From: Paenibacillus_E allorhizoplanae
Lineage (GTDB): Bacteria; Bacillota; Bacilli; Paenibacillales; NBRC-103111
Direction of reading: 5' to 3'
NCBI RefSeq assembly: GCF_927798215.1
Contig: NZ_CAKMMW010000021.1
Span: forward strand, 62,001 to 126,000
Length of the DNA: 64,000 nt
Position numbers and translations under genes: made by a program. The notes beneath the pieces are model-generated. The model saw only the letters and a program-made list of their open reading frames with translations, was not told the DNA's origin and did no database searches. Shown in pieces: positions 52,145-62,058 of the stretch; position 1 is the stretch's first letter, and every line of letters begins with the position of its first letter.

Positions 52145-54496
52145 CTATAAGGACAGCGATTTCTTGATGCGATAATCCTTCGGCGTCGTGCCAAAGCGCT
52201 TCTTAAACAGTTTGAAAAAGTAGCTCGGTGAGCTGAATCCAACCTTCTCGGAAATTTCGTTCACCGGCAAATTATTGTTCTCAAGCAGCATGACTGATTT
52301 CAACAAACGAATTTCATTGATGTAATCCGCCACGGAGAGCGTCTCCTGCTTCTTGAAAATGCGGCCAACGTAGGCAGATGACATCCGGAGCATATCCGCG
52401 ATTTCCTGCAGGCTCAGATTGGGATTGGAGTAATTTGCCTGAATGACATCTTTAATCGTATCGATGATAAAATGGTCTTTCGTCTCCGTCCCCCGCTTTT
52501 GATCTTCGAAAATCGCGCTTAGGATGGCGCCGAACTCTGCGAAGATTTCGTCCAGTGTCTCCTTTTCGAATACGAGGCGATCAATGGAGCGAAGGTCGAT
52601 AAGCAGCGGTGACAGCTTGTTCTGATTAATTTCACGAACCGTCTGTTTAATCAGGATGCCAAGCTGGATCACCGATTGCACGACGGCGTCGGAGCTCATC
52701 CCCGCGATCAGCCGGCGCAAATGCTCCAGTTCCTGGATGACGTTGTCTGGACGGCTCGATTTGATCGCCTCTGCGAATTTTCGCTCGAGCTCGAGTGGGA
52801 TGTGTGCCTCGAGATTGGCAAGATTGCTCTGCACCATCTCTGGTGTGATCACGGAGCCATGGCCAAAATTCATTTTGTATAGATGGTAATCCAATGCTTT
52901 CTCGTAACGGGCCGTCAGCTCGTGATAATGGGACGCGACATCGCCTAGCGCTACTGTGAAAGTGACATGGTAGTAATCCCCGATGATCTGCTGCGCTTGT
53001 TGCACCAGTTTGGTAATAGCCGCATAGCTTTCTTTCTGACGTGTGCCAGCTTCGAAGACCAGCACCAAGTATTCGCCACGAATGTCGACGACATCCCCAC
53101 GCAGCCCCTCAGGAACAATTTCCCGAATGATATTGGACACAGCAAAATTCAGCAAGTTCACATTCACGCCGAGCAAGTTGTCTTTCAGCTCTTCGTAGCG
53201 ATCGAGCTTGAGGACTCCGACAATGCTCTCTTTTTCCAAATCAGCATTCACATATCCGCCTCGCACGCACTCAGCCCATTCTTCCGAGGAGAAAGCTTCG
53301 CTATCGGTCACGAGCTTGCGCAAATAGTAAGAACGCACGATTGCTTCATTACTGTCATGCTTCGTCTGCTCTGTCATGAGCTTCTCTATCAGATGATTGT
53401 AGATATCCGATATATAGCTGATCTCGTCCTGCTCGTTTGTGCGATCCGGTTCGCCGCCGGGCATTCGCTTCGTCTGTTTGAGAAGTACATTAATCGGCGA
53501 GTACAGACGATTCGAGATGACCCATGAGGCAAAAACGGCGATCACAAGACAAATTGCGGCGACTGTAATAAAGACGGCCTTCAGCCGATCAACCGCAGCG
53601 AGCACGCCAACATAAGGTTCGACAGCGACGATCACCCAGTTAACGGAGCGATTGACGATGTAGTTGACGATTTGCTTTTCGCCGGTAGCCATATACGTAA
53701 ACTGAGACACCTGCCGGTGGGTGGTATCAATTTGCCGATATACCACGTCCTTCAGATTCCCCAGATCTTGGTCGTTTTGAATGTCCGGACTGTACATGTC
53801 TTTATTCTGGTCCAGGACAAATATCCGATTGGAACGATTCGAAGATTGACGATTCATCAGCTCCAACTTCTCAAACAGCCATTCTGGCTTCACATTAATG
53901 ATAAGCGCACTTTCCTTCTTCGTATATGCGTCTAGCGAGTCAAACATAAACAGGGAGATCACTTGCTGTGACCGCTCTGGATGCTTGAGATCCGGTACGT
54001 AACGTAGCGGCATCATTTGCATTTTGAATATTGGCTTGGCGCCACTCAGAAATTCACCCATTTGATTCATTAGATTGCTGGTTGAGCTCGTTATTGCGTC
54101 GTCACCGCTTGTAAAGAACATGTTTCGCTTACTGTTGTAGATGACGATGGAGTGAATAAAAGAGTTATATGCAATGGTCTTGGTTAACTTGTTTACTCGG
54201 TTGGTATCTTCAAAAGTATCCGATTCGCCACTGAATAACAAATGGGCCAAATCCGTATCGTAGAACATGGATATTGCAAAATTTTTCACGGTGTCATTCA
54301 TGTAAGAGATGTTGTAGTTAATTTGTGAAAGCACTTTCTCGTTAGCTTCTTGCTGGGAATCCAAACTAATTTTTTTCGAATACAGGAAAGCGGACAGCAA
54401 GGAGGCCAGCATAACGGATATAATGAGCAGATTGATCGATAGAATGATACGCATGAAATATTTCCGTTCCCGGTACTTACGCAAGTAGTTGTTCAA
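52145..54496 (-). CDS. Membrane-bound AraC/YesN-type regulator with extracellular sensor
   Basis: A 783-residue one-component regulator. Membrane helices lie at ~16-37 and ~305-325, enclosing a ~265-residue Cache-like extracellular domain; a HAMP-like linker (INVLLKQTKRMPGGEPDR) and a GGDEF-like central region follow. C-terminal residues ~690-780 are an AraC dual helix-turn-helix (LSLQEIADMLRMSSAYVGRIF; LPVNEISEKVGFSSPSYFFK). It can read an outside signal and bind DNA directly. The start TTG 54496 follows GAGGGGA. It is the only regulator in the glycan locus, hence the best candidate to bind the 21-bp boxes. Confidence 0.9.
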   Translation of the reverse strand: MNNYLRKYRERKYFMRIILSINLLIISVMLASLLSAFLYSKKISLDSQQEANEKVLSQINYNISYMNDTVKNFAISMFYDTDLAHLLFSGESDTFEDTNRVNKLTKTIAYNSFIHSIVIYNSKRNMFFTSGDDAITSSTSNLMNQMGEFLSGAKPIFKMQMMPLRYVPDLKHPERSQQVISLFMFDSLDAYTKKESALIINVKPEWLFEKLELMNRQSSNRSNRIFVLDQNKDMYSPDIQNDQDLGNLKDVVYRQIDTTHRQVSQFTYMATGEKQIVNYIVNRSVNWVIVAVEPYVGVLAAVDRLKAVFITVAAICLVIAVFASWVISNRLYSPINVLLKQTKRMPGGEPDRTNEQDEISYISDIYNHLIEKLMTEQTKHDSNEAIVRSYYLRKLVTDSEAFSSEEWAECVRGGYVNADLEKESIVGVLKLDRYEELKDNLLGVNVNLLNFAVSNIIREIVPEGLRGDVVDIRGEYLVLVFEAGTRQKESYAAITKLVQQAQQIIGDYYHVTFTVALGDVASHYHELTARYEKALDYHLYKMNFGHGSVITPEMVQSNLANLEAHIPLELERKFAEAIKSSRPDNVIQELEHLRRLIAGMSSDAVVQSVIQLGILIKQTVREINQNKLSPLLIDLRSIDRLVFEKETLDEIFAEFGAILSAIFEDQKRGTETKDHFIIDTIKDVIQANYSNPNLSLQEIADMLRMSSAYVGRIFKKQETLSVADYINEIRLLKSVMLLENNNLPVNEISEKVGFSSPSYFFKLFKKRFGTTPKDYRIKKSLSL

Positions 54497-54615
54497 TGGT
54501 CCATCCCCTCTTCTCCAACTTCCTATACAAGTTCAAAATGATTGATCTTCCAACAAACGCTTCGTTTATCTTTACCTATTTCTACATAAAATCCGCATTT
54601 CCTTTTCATAGATAT

Positions 54616-54641
54616 ACACCCTTCGGTTGACCGAAGGGTGT
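54616..54641. terminator. Hairpin between the second beta-helix and YesN-type genes
   Basis: ACACCCTTCGG pairs exactly with CCGAAGGGTGT around TTGA. There is no U tract, but its location just past the beta-helix stop suits a terminator. Confidence 0.65.
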
Positions 54642-54665
54642 ACTTTGGAATAGCGGGACCTAATC

Positions 54666-57600
54666 TTAGTAATTCGTTGTGAGCTGCAAATCCGTAATGA
54701 CCGCCTTCACATCAGGCCTTCCTGCGCTGGAGTACAGCGCAATCCCCGCAAGAATGTTGGCGCCGTTCGTAAAGTTGACCGTCGTTTGGCCAAACAAAAC
54801 GTAAAGGTTGACGTCTAGGTAATATCCTTTCACGGTGTTACCTTCCTTCGTCAGCATGATAGGCAATACGCGAGGCACCACACCTGTTGTGGCAGGTATG
54901 AGCTTCACGCCGGTTTTGTAATGGTTGATCAGATCAGTTGATCCAGACGCAGTATTTCGAAACACAAGCCGGAGGATATCGCCTGCTCCGTCCATCCGGA
55001 ACTCCGCATGCTCGGAACCTGCCGTGTCCTGCTCGCGGAACATAAGACCGATGGAACCTGGGTCGTACGAGCTGAACTCAATATTCGCCTTCAGTGTAAT
55101 CTTGTTGCTGGCCGTATTGGAGTTAAGCACGGACTTCTTCAGGAAGACAAAGTCGTCGGAGGTGCCCCAAATGTTATCCCCTTTGCCGATAAGCGTGTAC
55201 GTATTCGTGGAGCTGTTGAACGTCGTAAACCCGCTAGCATTCGTTCCATATGCTTTGGCAGTAAAATCCGTCACAGCAGGTGTTCCAACCGGATACACGG
55301 TAACGATTTGGCTCGTCGCTTTGGCGATGTTCCCTTTCCTTGCAATAGCGGTCACGGTCGTTTGACCTGCACCCACCGCCGTGTAATTGACTGTCCCTCC
55401 GGTGGAACTGTTGATACTCACGACACTAGGATCGCTCGAAGCGAATGTAATCGTCGCTCCCGACCAACTAGCTGCACTACCGTTCTGAAGCGTTCCATTC
55501 AAGGTCAAGCTTCCTGTTGCTCCCGCTGTCGTACTAGTTGCCGGCGCACCGACGAAAGCTACATCTTTCAGGTTAGTGTCATCGCTAAGCCCTGAATTAA
55601 ACGGCGCGGATTCAATTAAGCCGGCGTCGTCCGCAAAGGAGTAATGGTAAGCGTACGACTTATTCTTATAAATTTGCACGCGCGGTTTGATCGGCGTTCC
55701 GTTCACAGCAGTAAGCGACCCTGTTGTAAAATTCAACTCCTGGCGTACATACTTCCCACTGGTCGAAGCTACCGACACTTTAGGCATGGTCGGTGCAGAT
55801 GCATCGTAATTCTCAGCTCCTAGTAAAATCGTTTCTGTCGAAACCGGTGTCGTTGTATTGGGATCGAGCGGGATGTTATAAATCCAAGCGGAATACGTAT
55901 AGGCCGTATTTGGTTTGAGACCTGATATAGACTGCTCAATCCCATCGCCGACTACCGAACCTCCTGCAGGACTGCTGCCATCTCCAAGCCGAAGTTTGTT
56001 ATTCTTGCCACGGTTAATCCAATTCGGCTTAGTTGGCATCGGAGAGGCTGGTACGGCATATTGAGAATCGGAGCCAACGGTTGTTTCAGTTCCAGCTGTC
56101 GACCAAGTGAGCCAATCGGTAAGCCCTTTCTCAAAAGCGCTATTTTTAATGCGATTCATGTACGGCGTGTCAATCATTTGCCAAGCCGGTGAAGACGGAT
56201 AATTGGCGTGATTGAAAGACGGAATCCAGTTGGAACTGTTGGACCCGCCACCCAACTCGTAAGCCCCGGCGTCAGGCGCCGTCCCGCCCCAGGTGTATGT
56301 GCTGGTAATGCCTGCAATCGCCGCCCCGCTGTCAATCGCCGTTGAGCCTGTTTGCAGCCTGAAGTCGTTGCCGTTGCCTCCTGCTGGGTTGACGAAGTTT
56401 AGACCGACTTGCGAGATGGTATTGTAACCTTGAGAGACGGTTGTGGGAAACAGCTTGCGATCCGAATCAATTGCGAAAGCTTTATCCGTCATAATGTTGT
56501 TATAGAAACGAGTGCCATAGAAATCGTCGGGATATCCAGCTGCACCGTGAAACCCAATGCTTTTATCATTATTGACGATCGTGTTGTTGTGGACAAGCTT
56601 GAAATTACCTGGCGCCCCCATCTGAATCCCCGTATCGTTGTTATAGATAACGTTGTGATGGATAATCGCATTCTCCGTGTAGTTGTCGAAATACATGCCT
56701 ACACTCGTGTCGTCTCCTTTGCTGTCGTGAATCCAATTGTGGTGGAATTCGGTGTTGCTGAGGTCTGAACCCCAAGCATAGATCAGACCACCGTCACGGG
56801 ATAGCTTCATGCCCCGATACATATCGTTGTAGCTGATCACTCCACTGCCCTGGTAGATCGACAGGAGACCTCTCCCCGATTCGCGGATCTCATTGTGATC
56901 GATGACGTTCTCGGCTCCGCTTGATAAACGGATTAGCGAATCGTGCGTGGCCATATAACTGCCATCATGAATGCTATTATTGACGATCCGATTGCCTTTG
57001 CCGGCAATATGGATCAACGTTCCGGTAGAATAGGCGATCGTACTGTTTTTCAACTCATTGTAATCGCCTACCATATTGATGCCCCGCTCGCGCTGACTCT
57101 CGATCGACGTGCCATGGCTGTAATCCGAGAAATACAAATACTCGGCTTTAACCTTGTCAAGCACATTGTAGGCGGACGGTGTGCTGCCGACCGTACCCAT
57201 CAGGATGTTTGCCGCCATCGTTCGAATGCCAGAGATCGTGATATAGGATTTACCTTTCAAATTGAATGCGGTTTGACGCGTCTTGGCTTCAACATTAGCG
57301 GGAACGCCACCAGAAGGAGCCCACAAGTAGAGATCTGTCGCATCTGTATGCCACTCGCTTGCCACATCGAGTGCTCCCAATACGCCAGAGAGGAAATACG
57401 TACTTCCTTGCCGAGGCGAATAATAAGATTGGTCATTTGAGACTGGATTCATTGTAAGCGTTTTAGTTGTATTGTTGAAGGCGGTAATGGTCGAAGTTTG
57501 CCCCGTGTAGGCATCACCTCCACGCTCCCAGATCGAAGCACCAGCCCAATTGATGTTGGGTAGAGTGCTGTCTGTTACTGTGTAATAGGTCGTCATATTC

Positions 57601-58178
57601 GTGGCAGACTCCATGTAGGCCATCTTGTCTTTTAGAGCGTTCAAGCTGTAAGCTGTAATGTTTGGCCAGCGAGCTTCCCAAAGCAATGTTGGATCTCCGT
57701 TTAAATAGCCGTTTGCGTCCTTGGGAACAATGAAGAACTGCTCCTCCGTCTCATCTATAAGCGAGCTTCTTGTGTAAGGCACTTTGTACACCGACGGCGT
57801 GCCGGCAATCCCTGCGGATGTCCACGTTCCGCTGATCAGATCGGTACCACTAACCACAACGTTGGCTCCAGACGCAGCTTGAATTGTAATTGGCGAACCC
57901 GCGATACCACTATTTGATGGTGTAATGGTCTCACGGTAAATGCCTGAGGATACGAGACAAGTATCCCCCTGCTGTGCGATGCTAGCGCATTTCTGAATGG
58001 TACGGAACGGTTTAGTCTGACTTCCGTCGTTAGGAGGACTATCACTGGCTCCCGATGCTTGCGACACGTAGTAAGTAACACCCGCCGCCGAAGCCGGTTG
58101 AGCGGGCAATCCCCCCATCACCATGGCAAAACTCATTGTTGCGATTAGACCTAAGCGGCATATTGACTTTACTTTCAT
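54666..58178 (-). CDS. Giant secreted right-handed parallel beta-helix protein (copy 2)
   Basis: A 1170-residue secreted protein parallel to copy 1. Signal peptide ~1-31 (AQPASA), then VTYYVSQASGASDS, DUF1565-type, the long beta-helix (GDYNELKNSTIAY, NRIVNNSIHDG, NVIDHNEIRESGRG), a CBM4/9-like sandwich (RIKNSAFEKGLTDWLTWSTA), a Big_2-like segment and a final jelly-roll (LKANIEFSSYDPGSIGLMFR). It lacks the last ~220 residues of copy 1 (second Ig-like and OmpL47 modules). AAAGGAGG precedes ATG 58178. It probably acts on the same or a related polysaccharide. Confidence 0.85.
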   Translation of the reverse strand: MKVKSICRLGLIATMSFAMVMGGLPAQPASAAGVTYYVSQASGASDSPPNDGSQTKPFRTIQKCASIAQQGDTCLVSSGIYRETITPSNSGIAGSPITIQAASGANVVVSGTDLISGTWTSAGIAGTPSVYKVPYTRSSLIDETEEQFFIVPKDANGYLNGDPTLLWEARWPNITAYSLNALKDKMAYMESATNMTTYYTVTDSTLPNINWAGASIWERGGDAYTGQTSTITAFNNTTKTLTMNPVSNDQSYYSPRQGSTYFLSGVLGALDVASEWHTDATDLYLWAPSGGVPANVEAKTRQTAFNLKGKSYITISGIRTMAANILMGTVGSTPSAYNVLDKVKAEYLYFSDYSHGTSIESQRERGINMVGDYNELKNSTIAYSTGTLIHIAGKGNRIVNNSIHDGSYMATHDSLIRLSSGAENVIDHNEIRESGRGLLSIYQGSGVISYNDMYRGMKLSRDGGLIYAWGSDLSNTEFHHNWIHDSKGDDTSVGMYFDNYTENAIIHHNVIYNNDTGIQMGAPGNFKLVHNNTIVNNDKSIGFHGAAGYPDDFYGTRFYNNIMTDKAFAIDSDRKLFPTTVSQGYNTISQVGLNFVNPAGGNGNDFRLQTGSTAIDSGAAIAGITSTYTWGGTAPDAGAYELGGGSNSSNWIPSFNHANYPSSPAWQMIDTPYMNRIKNSAFEKGLTDWLTWSTAGTETTVGSDSQYAVPASPMPTKPNWINRGKNNKLRLGDGSSPAGGSVVGDGIEQSISGLKPNTAYTYSAWIYNIPLDPNTTTPVSTETILLGAENYDASAPTMPKVSVASTSGKYVRQELNFTTGSLTAVNGTPIKPRVQIYKNKSYAYHYSFADDAGLIESAPFNSGLSDDTNLKDVAFVGAPATSTTAGATGSLTLNGTLQNGSAASWSGATITFASSDPSVVSINSSTGGTVNYTAVGAGQTTVTAIARKGNIAKATSQIVTVYPVGTPAVTDFTAKAYGTNASGFTTFNSSTNTYTLIGKGDNIWGTSDDFVFLKKSVLNSNTASNKITLKANIEFSSYDPGSIGLMFREQDTAGSEHAEFRMDGAGDILRLVFRNTASGSTDLINHYKTGVKLIPATTGVVPRVLPIMLTKEGNTVKGYYLDVNLYVLFGQTTVNFTNGANILAGIALYSSAGRPDVKAVITDLQLTTNY

Positions 58179-58299
58179 TATTTAGCCTCCTTTATTATCA
58201 AATATCGTTACTATCCCTCTATTATCCTAGTTGTTTACTCTCCTTTCTGTTTGATAAACTGAAAAACCTGCAAAGCATTGTGCAGAAATTGACGGATTT

Positions 58300-58358
58300 C
58301 TGGTATCTACTTTTCAAAAACCCTAAAGATAAGAATTTTTTCCAGAAATAGATACCAG
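58300..58358. repeat. 10-bp inverted repeat between dehydrogenase and beta-helix genes
   Basis: CTGGTATCTA (58300-58309) and TAGATACCAG (58349-58358) are exact complements 39 bases apart, within the 212-base gap before the second beta-helix gene. It could end the dehydrogenase transcript or bind a regulator; there is no T tract. Confidence 0.5.
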
Positions 58359-58389
58359 TTTTCCGCTTAGATATTTGACAGCATGTAAC

Positions 58390-59376
58390 TCAAGCCAACA
58401 AATGCATCTGATCTGCCCGAACTTCGCCACTCAAGGGGCGACCTTCGAGATAAGCTTGCAGGTCGTTCACTACCGATTTCGCGATGCGACCCATGCCGTT
58501 ATTAACGGCGCCTGCGATATGCGGGGTCAGAATAACGTTCGGCAGATTACGAAACGGATGGTCCACTTGCGGCGGCTCCGGATCCGTGACGTCGAGACAT
58601 GCGAACAATCTTCCCTTGCTCAATTCGGCAGTGAGAGCCTCCTCGTCGATAACCGAACCGCGGGCGGTATTGATGAGCACACAGTCGTCCTTCATCAAAG
58701 CAAGCCGTTCAGCATTAAACATGTGATTCGTCTCTGGCAGCGATGGCAAATGAATGGAAATGACGTCGCTCTGGCGCAATAGGTCCTCCAGCTCTAGTTT
58801 CTGAGCGCCCATCTCTCTGGCTCGCTCCGCGCTGACGAATGGATCGTAGAGCGCGATCCTGACATCGAACTGACGAAGCAGTTTAATGTAGTGAGAGCCC
58901 GCACGTCCTGCTCCGACAACCCCGACAGTAAGACCGTACACTTCACGTACGCGTGAGCCGTCGCCCCAGCCGCCAGCTGCTGTCTCCCGGCTGAGTCGCC
59001 ACATGTCTTTCAGCGACACAATCGTAAACCCGAGTGCTGTCTCCGCTACCCCTTGGCCAAGTGCTTCCGTCGCGTTGGATATACGAACCCCGCGCTGCCA
59101 AAGCGCGTCCGTTACGATCGGCTTAACAGTGCCGGCCGCATGCAGAACGAGCTTCAAATTCGGTGCGCTCTCGAGTACCCGTTCCGTTAATGCGCAACAG
59201 CCCCATGATGTGATGGCAACATCGGCATTGGCAATGAGTGCACGCGCTTGTTCCTCCGTTGGGTTTACATTTTCCTCATTGAGTGTAACTTCACCTATTT
59301 CGCGAAGCTGTGCTAAATGTTCGGTGCCAAATACTCGTTCCCGCATGTCTTTTCTTTGCAGTAAGGCAATCTTCAC
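58390..59376 (-). CDS. D-isomer-specific 2-hydroxyacid dehydrogenase family protein
   Basis: A 328-residue NAD(P)-dependent dehydrogenase. NAD-binding VGVVGAGRAGSHYIKLL (GxGxxG) is at ~145, then INTARGSVIDEEALTAEL, and LTPHIAGAVNNGMGRIA with the catalytic His. It interconverts a 2-hydroxy and 2-keto acid, a plausible step in catabolism of a sugar acid. GTG 59376 has AGGAGG at good spacing. It follows the solute-binding gene, separated by a hairpin. Confidence 0.9.
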   Translation of the reverse strand: MKIALLQRKDMRERVFGTEHLAQLREIGEVTLNEENVNPTEEQARALIANADVAITSWGCCALTERVLESAPNLKLVLHAAGTVKPIVTDALWQRGVRISNATEALGQGVAETALGFTIVSLKDMWRLSRETAAGGWGDGSRVREVYGLTVGVVGAGRAGSHYIKLLRQFDVRIALYDPFVSAERAREMGAQKLELEDLLRQSDVISIHLPSLPETNHMFNAERLALMKDDCVLINTARGSVIDEEALTAELSKGRLFACLDVTDPEPPQVDHPFRNLPNVILTPHIAGAVNNGMGRIAKSVVNDLQAYLEGRPLSGEVRADQMHLLA

Positions 59377-59429
59377 ATCAAATCCTCCTCATACGCTTGT
59401 TTCATATATTTGTGCAAAGCCCATAAAAA

Positions 59430-59477
59430 CCTGGGCTATTCCAGAAAAACATTGCTGTTTTAGGGAGATAGCCCAGG
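59430..59477. terminator. Hairpin between solute-binding protein and dehydrogenase genes
   Basis: CCTGGGCTAT (59430-59439) pairs with ATAGCCCAGG (59468-59477). It has only weak T tracts; it may attenuate read-through, keeping the binding protein more abundant than downstream products. Confidence 0.6.
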
Positions 59478-59502
59478 TAATCCATAGATTTGTTAGCCTA
59501 GC

Positions 59503-61026
59503 TTATTTCTTGCCGTTCGCCTTCAACCACGCATCAAGCTGCTTCTGACGCTCCGCTACGATCGCATCGGCGCCAGCTTTCTTCAATTTCTCCTCATAGA
59601 TCGGCAAGTATTTGTCTGTATCGAGCGTACCCGTTGCAAGACCGGCATAGTACTCATCGTTGACTGCCTTGACGTTTGCCGTTTCCGTTTTCACAGGTTC
59701 CGTATTGAAGACAAATCCAGTAAGCGGGGAAACTTCGCCTTCAGCATTAACCTTCGCTGTTTGCTCCAGTTTGTCGGCTGGTGAGCCTTCCGGTAAATAC
59801 TCGTTGATGATGCTGCCGAAGATCCAGTCCGTGTTCGTGAAGTAACCAGCATCCTGATTAATTTTGATGAAATTGCCTGTTGTCTTCGTATAATGCTTAC
59901 CTTCAATACCGTAAACGAGCGTGTTATACAATTGCTTATCGGTGTTCACCAGTTCAAGGAACATCATCGCTCTCTCTGGATTTTTGGAAGTCCGGCTGAT
60001 CGCGTTCAGTGTGCTTGCTGCACCGCTAAAGACTGCTTTAGTCAATGGTACGAGCACGACATCGTTGCCAGCGTTCGCTGCTTTGAACTCAACCTCAGAG
60101 CCTGGCTTACCGGTAAAGTCGAACCATACCGCTGTGGTGCCTTTGTTGTACGCGTCTGCCGCACTTTTTAGGGTTGCAGCGTCTTTATTAATGTAACCTT
60201 TGGTATACCAGGAGTTCGCCAGCTTGAAGTTGGTTCTCATTTCAGTTGTCACATCTGGAAGGACTTTGAATGTCGTATCGTTTTTGTAAACGGGACCCTT
60301 CCCGTCGATGTTATAAAGAGTACCAGTATAGAAGCCGCGAGTGGTCCCGAATGGTGTGATCCCTGGCTCGTTATCCTTGATCTGCTTCAGGAACGGCTCG
60401 AGGTCTTCCATCTTCTTAATCGTGTTAACGTCCAGTTTATACTTATCTACAAAACGCTTCTGCATGACCAGTCCTGCTCGAGTTGCCGAGATTTGGTAGT
60501 TAGGTACCGCATAAATTTTGCCGTCTAGCTTCGCATCATTCCAGAATTTCTCTTCCAATGTTTTGTAAAGTTTCTGTCCTTGATTCTTCAACAAATCGTC
60601 GAGTGGCTGGAATACACCTTTCTTCTGATTCAGATCGAATTTAAACAGCCAGTTCGACGTCCAGATAATATCCGTTACTTCGTTAGCAGCTACAATCGTG
60701 TTCAACTTCTGCTCATAAGTACCGAAGTCGATCGGCATTAACTTGATTGTTGCGTTAATTTTCTCTTGTGTAATCTTATTAACAGCATCATTCACGAGTT
60801 GTAGATCTGGATTTGCTTTGTTCTGTGGGTAGTACCAAGTCAGTTCAACCGGGTCAAGCTTCTTGGGCGCTGCCGTTGCTGATGGAGCTGGTGCTGTGCT
60901 GCTTGACGGGGAAGGACTGCTTGTGTTGTCTGTACTGCTGCCGCAACCGGTTACGGCAATGGCAAGTGCGGAGCTAACTGCGAGTGTGGACATCCACTGA
61001 AACCGTGATTTTATAATCTTTTTCAA
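59503..61026 (-). CDS. Extracellular solute-binding lipoprotein (second in the importer)
   Basis: A 507-residue lipoprotein receptor of an oligosaccharide ABC importer (LplA-like), with signal and lipobox VTGC at ~27-30. The mature domain shows ELTWYYPQNKANPDLQLV, FLELVNTDKQLYNTLVYGIE and KAVNDEYYAGLATGTLDTDK, all typical. TTG 61026 has GGGAGG eight bases before it. It shares most of its second half with the partial receptor at 63247, and lies downstream of the two permease genes. Confidence 0.9.
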   Translation of the reverse strand: MKKIIKSRFQWMSTLAVSSALAIAVTGCGSSTDNTSSPSPSSSTAPAPSATAAPKKLDPVELTWYYPQNKANPDLQLVNDAVNKITQEKINATIKLMPIDFGTYEQKLNTIVAANEVTDIIWTSNWLFKFDLNQKKGVFQPLDDLLKNQGQKLYKTLEEKFWNDAKLDGKIYAVPNYQISATRAGLVMQKRFVDKYKLDVNTIKKMEDLEPFLKQIKDNEPGITPFGTTRGFYTGTLYNIDGKGPVYKNDTTFKVLPDVTTEMRTNFKLANSWYTKGYINKDAATLKSAADAYNKGTTAVWFDFTGKPGSEVEFKAANAGNDVVLVPLTKAVFSGAASTLNAISRTSKNPERAMMFLELVNTDKQLYNTLVYGIEGKHYTKTTGNFIKINQDAGYFTNTDWIFGSIINEYLPEGSPADKLEQTAKVNAEGEVSPLTGFVFNTEPVKTETANVKAVNDEYYAGLATGTLDTDKYLPIYEEKLKKAGADAIVAERQKQLDAWLKANGKK

Positions 61027-61141
61027 TGAAAAAACCTCCCTTATTATGATTATCAAGCTTATTTATGAAAGCGGATGTGAAAAGTCGAATCCTACTCCTT
61101 GGTTCCCTCCTTTCAAACTTTCCCCATCCGAGGCTTGCAAC

Positions 61142-62044
61142 TTAACCTTTAATAGCGCCGATCGTCAGTCCCTTAACGAAAAACCGTTGAAAGAACGGAA
61201 AGACCAACAACATCGGACCTGCTGATAGAACAGCTACAGCAAATTTAGCAGACGTCTTCGGAAAGTCCCCCATATCAACATTGAGCGTAACCAACGCTGA
61301 GGCGAACTCGGGACGCGATGTGATGAAGTCAAGTGTGTTCATGGTCCTCACGAGCAGCAACTGAAGCGGAACCAGGTTCTCGTTGTTGATAAACAGAAGT
61401 GCGTTGAACCATTCATTCCAGTAGTTAAAAAGGATAAACAATCCCAATGTAGCCAGTGCCGGCTTCGAGAGCGGAAGAATCAGTTCCGTGTAAATTCGCC
61501 ACTCACGCGCTCCCTCTACTTTCGCAGACTCAATAATCTCGGTCGGGATTTTTGCCATGAAGCCCTTCATAATCAGTACGTAAAATGGACTGAGTAATCC
61601 AGGTACGATAAGTGCCCATATTGAATTTTTTAAATGCAATATCTGGGTGATCATAATGTAGAACGGTACAAGACCACCGTTGAACAGCATTGTGAAAAAA
61701 ACATAGAATGACGTTGCTCGCTGCAGACCATAATCCTTCCTCGACAGCACGTAGCCCATCGTAGAGGTTAGAATTAGACTGATGCATGTGCCAATAACAG
61801 CGACGATAAGCGTCACACCGTAGGCCCGTAGGATCGTTTCCGGCGTTTTTAGAAAGTAATGGTACGCCGCAGCGCTGAACTGATCCGGAATAAGGCGAAA
61901 GCCACTATGCAGAATCGACTGTTCATCAGAAAACGAGATGACGATAACGAGGGCGAATGGAACGAGCATTACGATCGTGAGCAAGATGAATATGGTATGT
62001 ATGATTAGTTGGCTCCATACCGCTTTGGACTGTTGGACTACCAC
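61142..62044 (-). CDS. Carbohydrate ABC transporter permease (LplC-like)
   Basis: A 300-residue membrane subunit with about six helices and the EAA loop ESAKVEGAREWRIYTELILPL; it ends KGLTIGAIKG. It pairs with the LplB-like permease encoded just upstream (14-base gap). GTG 62044 with GGAGGGA upstream. No ATPase is encoded; a shared MsmX-type ATPase is assumed. Confidence 0.93.
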   Translation of the reverse strand: MVVQQSKAVWSQLIIHTIFILLTIVMLVPFALVIVISFSDEQSILHSGFRLIPDQFSAAAYHYFLKTPETILRAYGVTLIVAVIGTCISLILTSTMGYVLSRKDYGLQRATSFYVFFTMLFNGGLVPFYIMITQILHLKNSIWALIVPGLLSPFYVLIMKGFMAKIPTEIIESAKVEGAREWRIYTELILPLSKPALATLGLFILFNYWNEWFNALLFINNENLVPLQLLLVRTMNTLDFITSRPEFASALVTLNVDMGDFPKTSAKFAVAVLSAGPMLLVFPFFQRFFVKGLTIGAIKG

Positions 62045-62058
62045 GAAATGTTCCCTCC

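Noticed and set aside
52967..53527. Plus-strand open frame opposite the YesN-type regulator (186 codons)
   Set aside because: The sense strand encodes a complete regulator, and the antisense product shows no family motif.
54570..54610. Partial match (AAATGCGGATTTT) upstream of the YesN-type gene as a further box
   Set aside because: Only the left half-site resembles the box; the right half is absent.
58268..58285. Inverted repeat CTGCA-N8-TGCAG before the second beta-helix gene as a fifth utilisation-locus box
   Set aside because: The half-site spacing is three bases longer than in the other four boxes and the flanks do not match.
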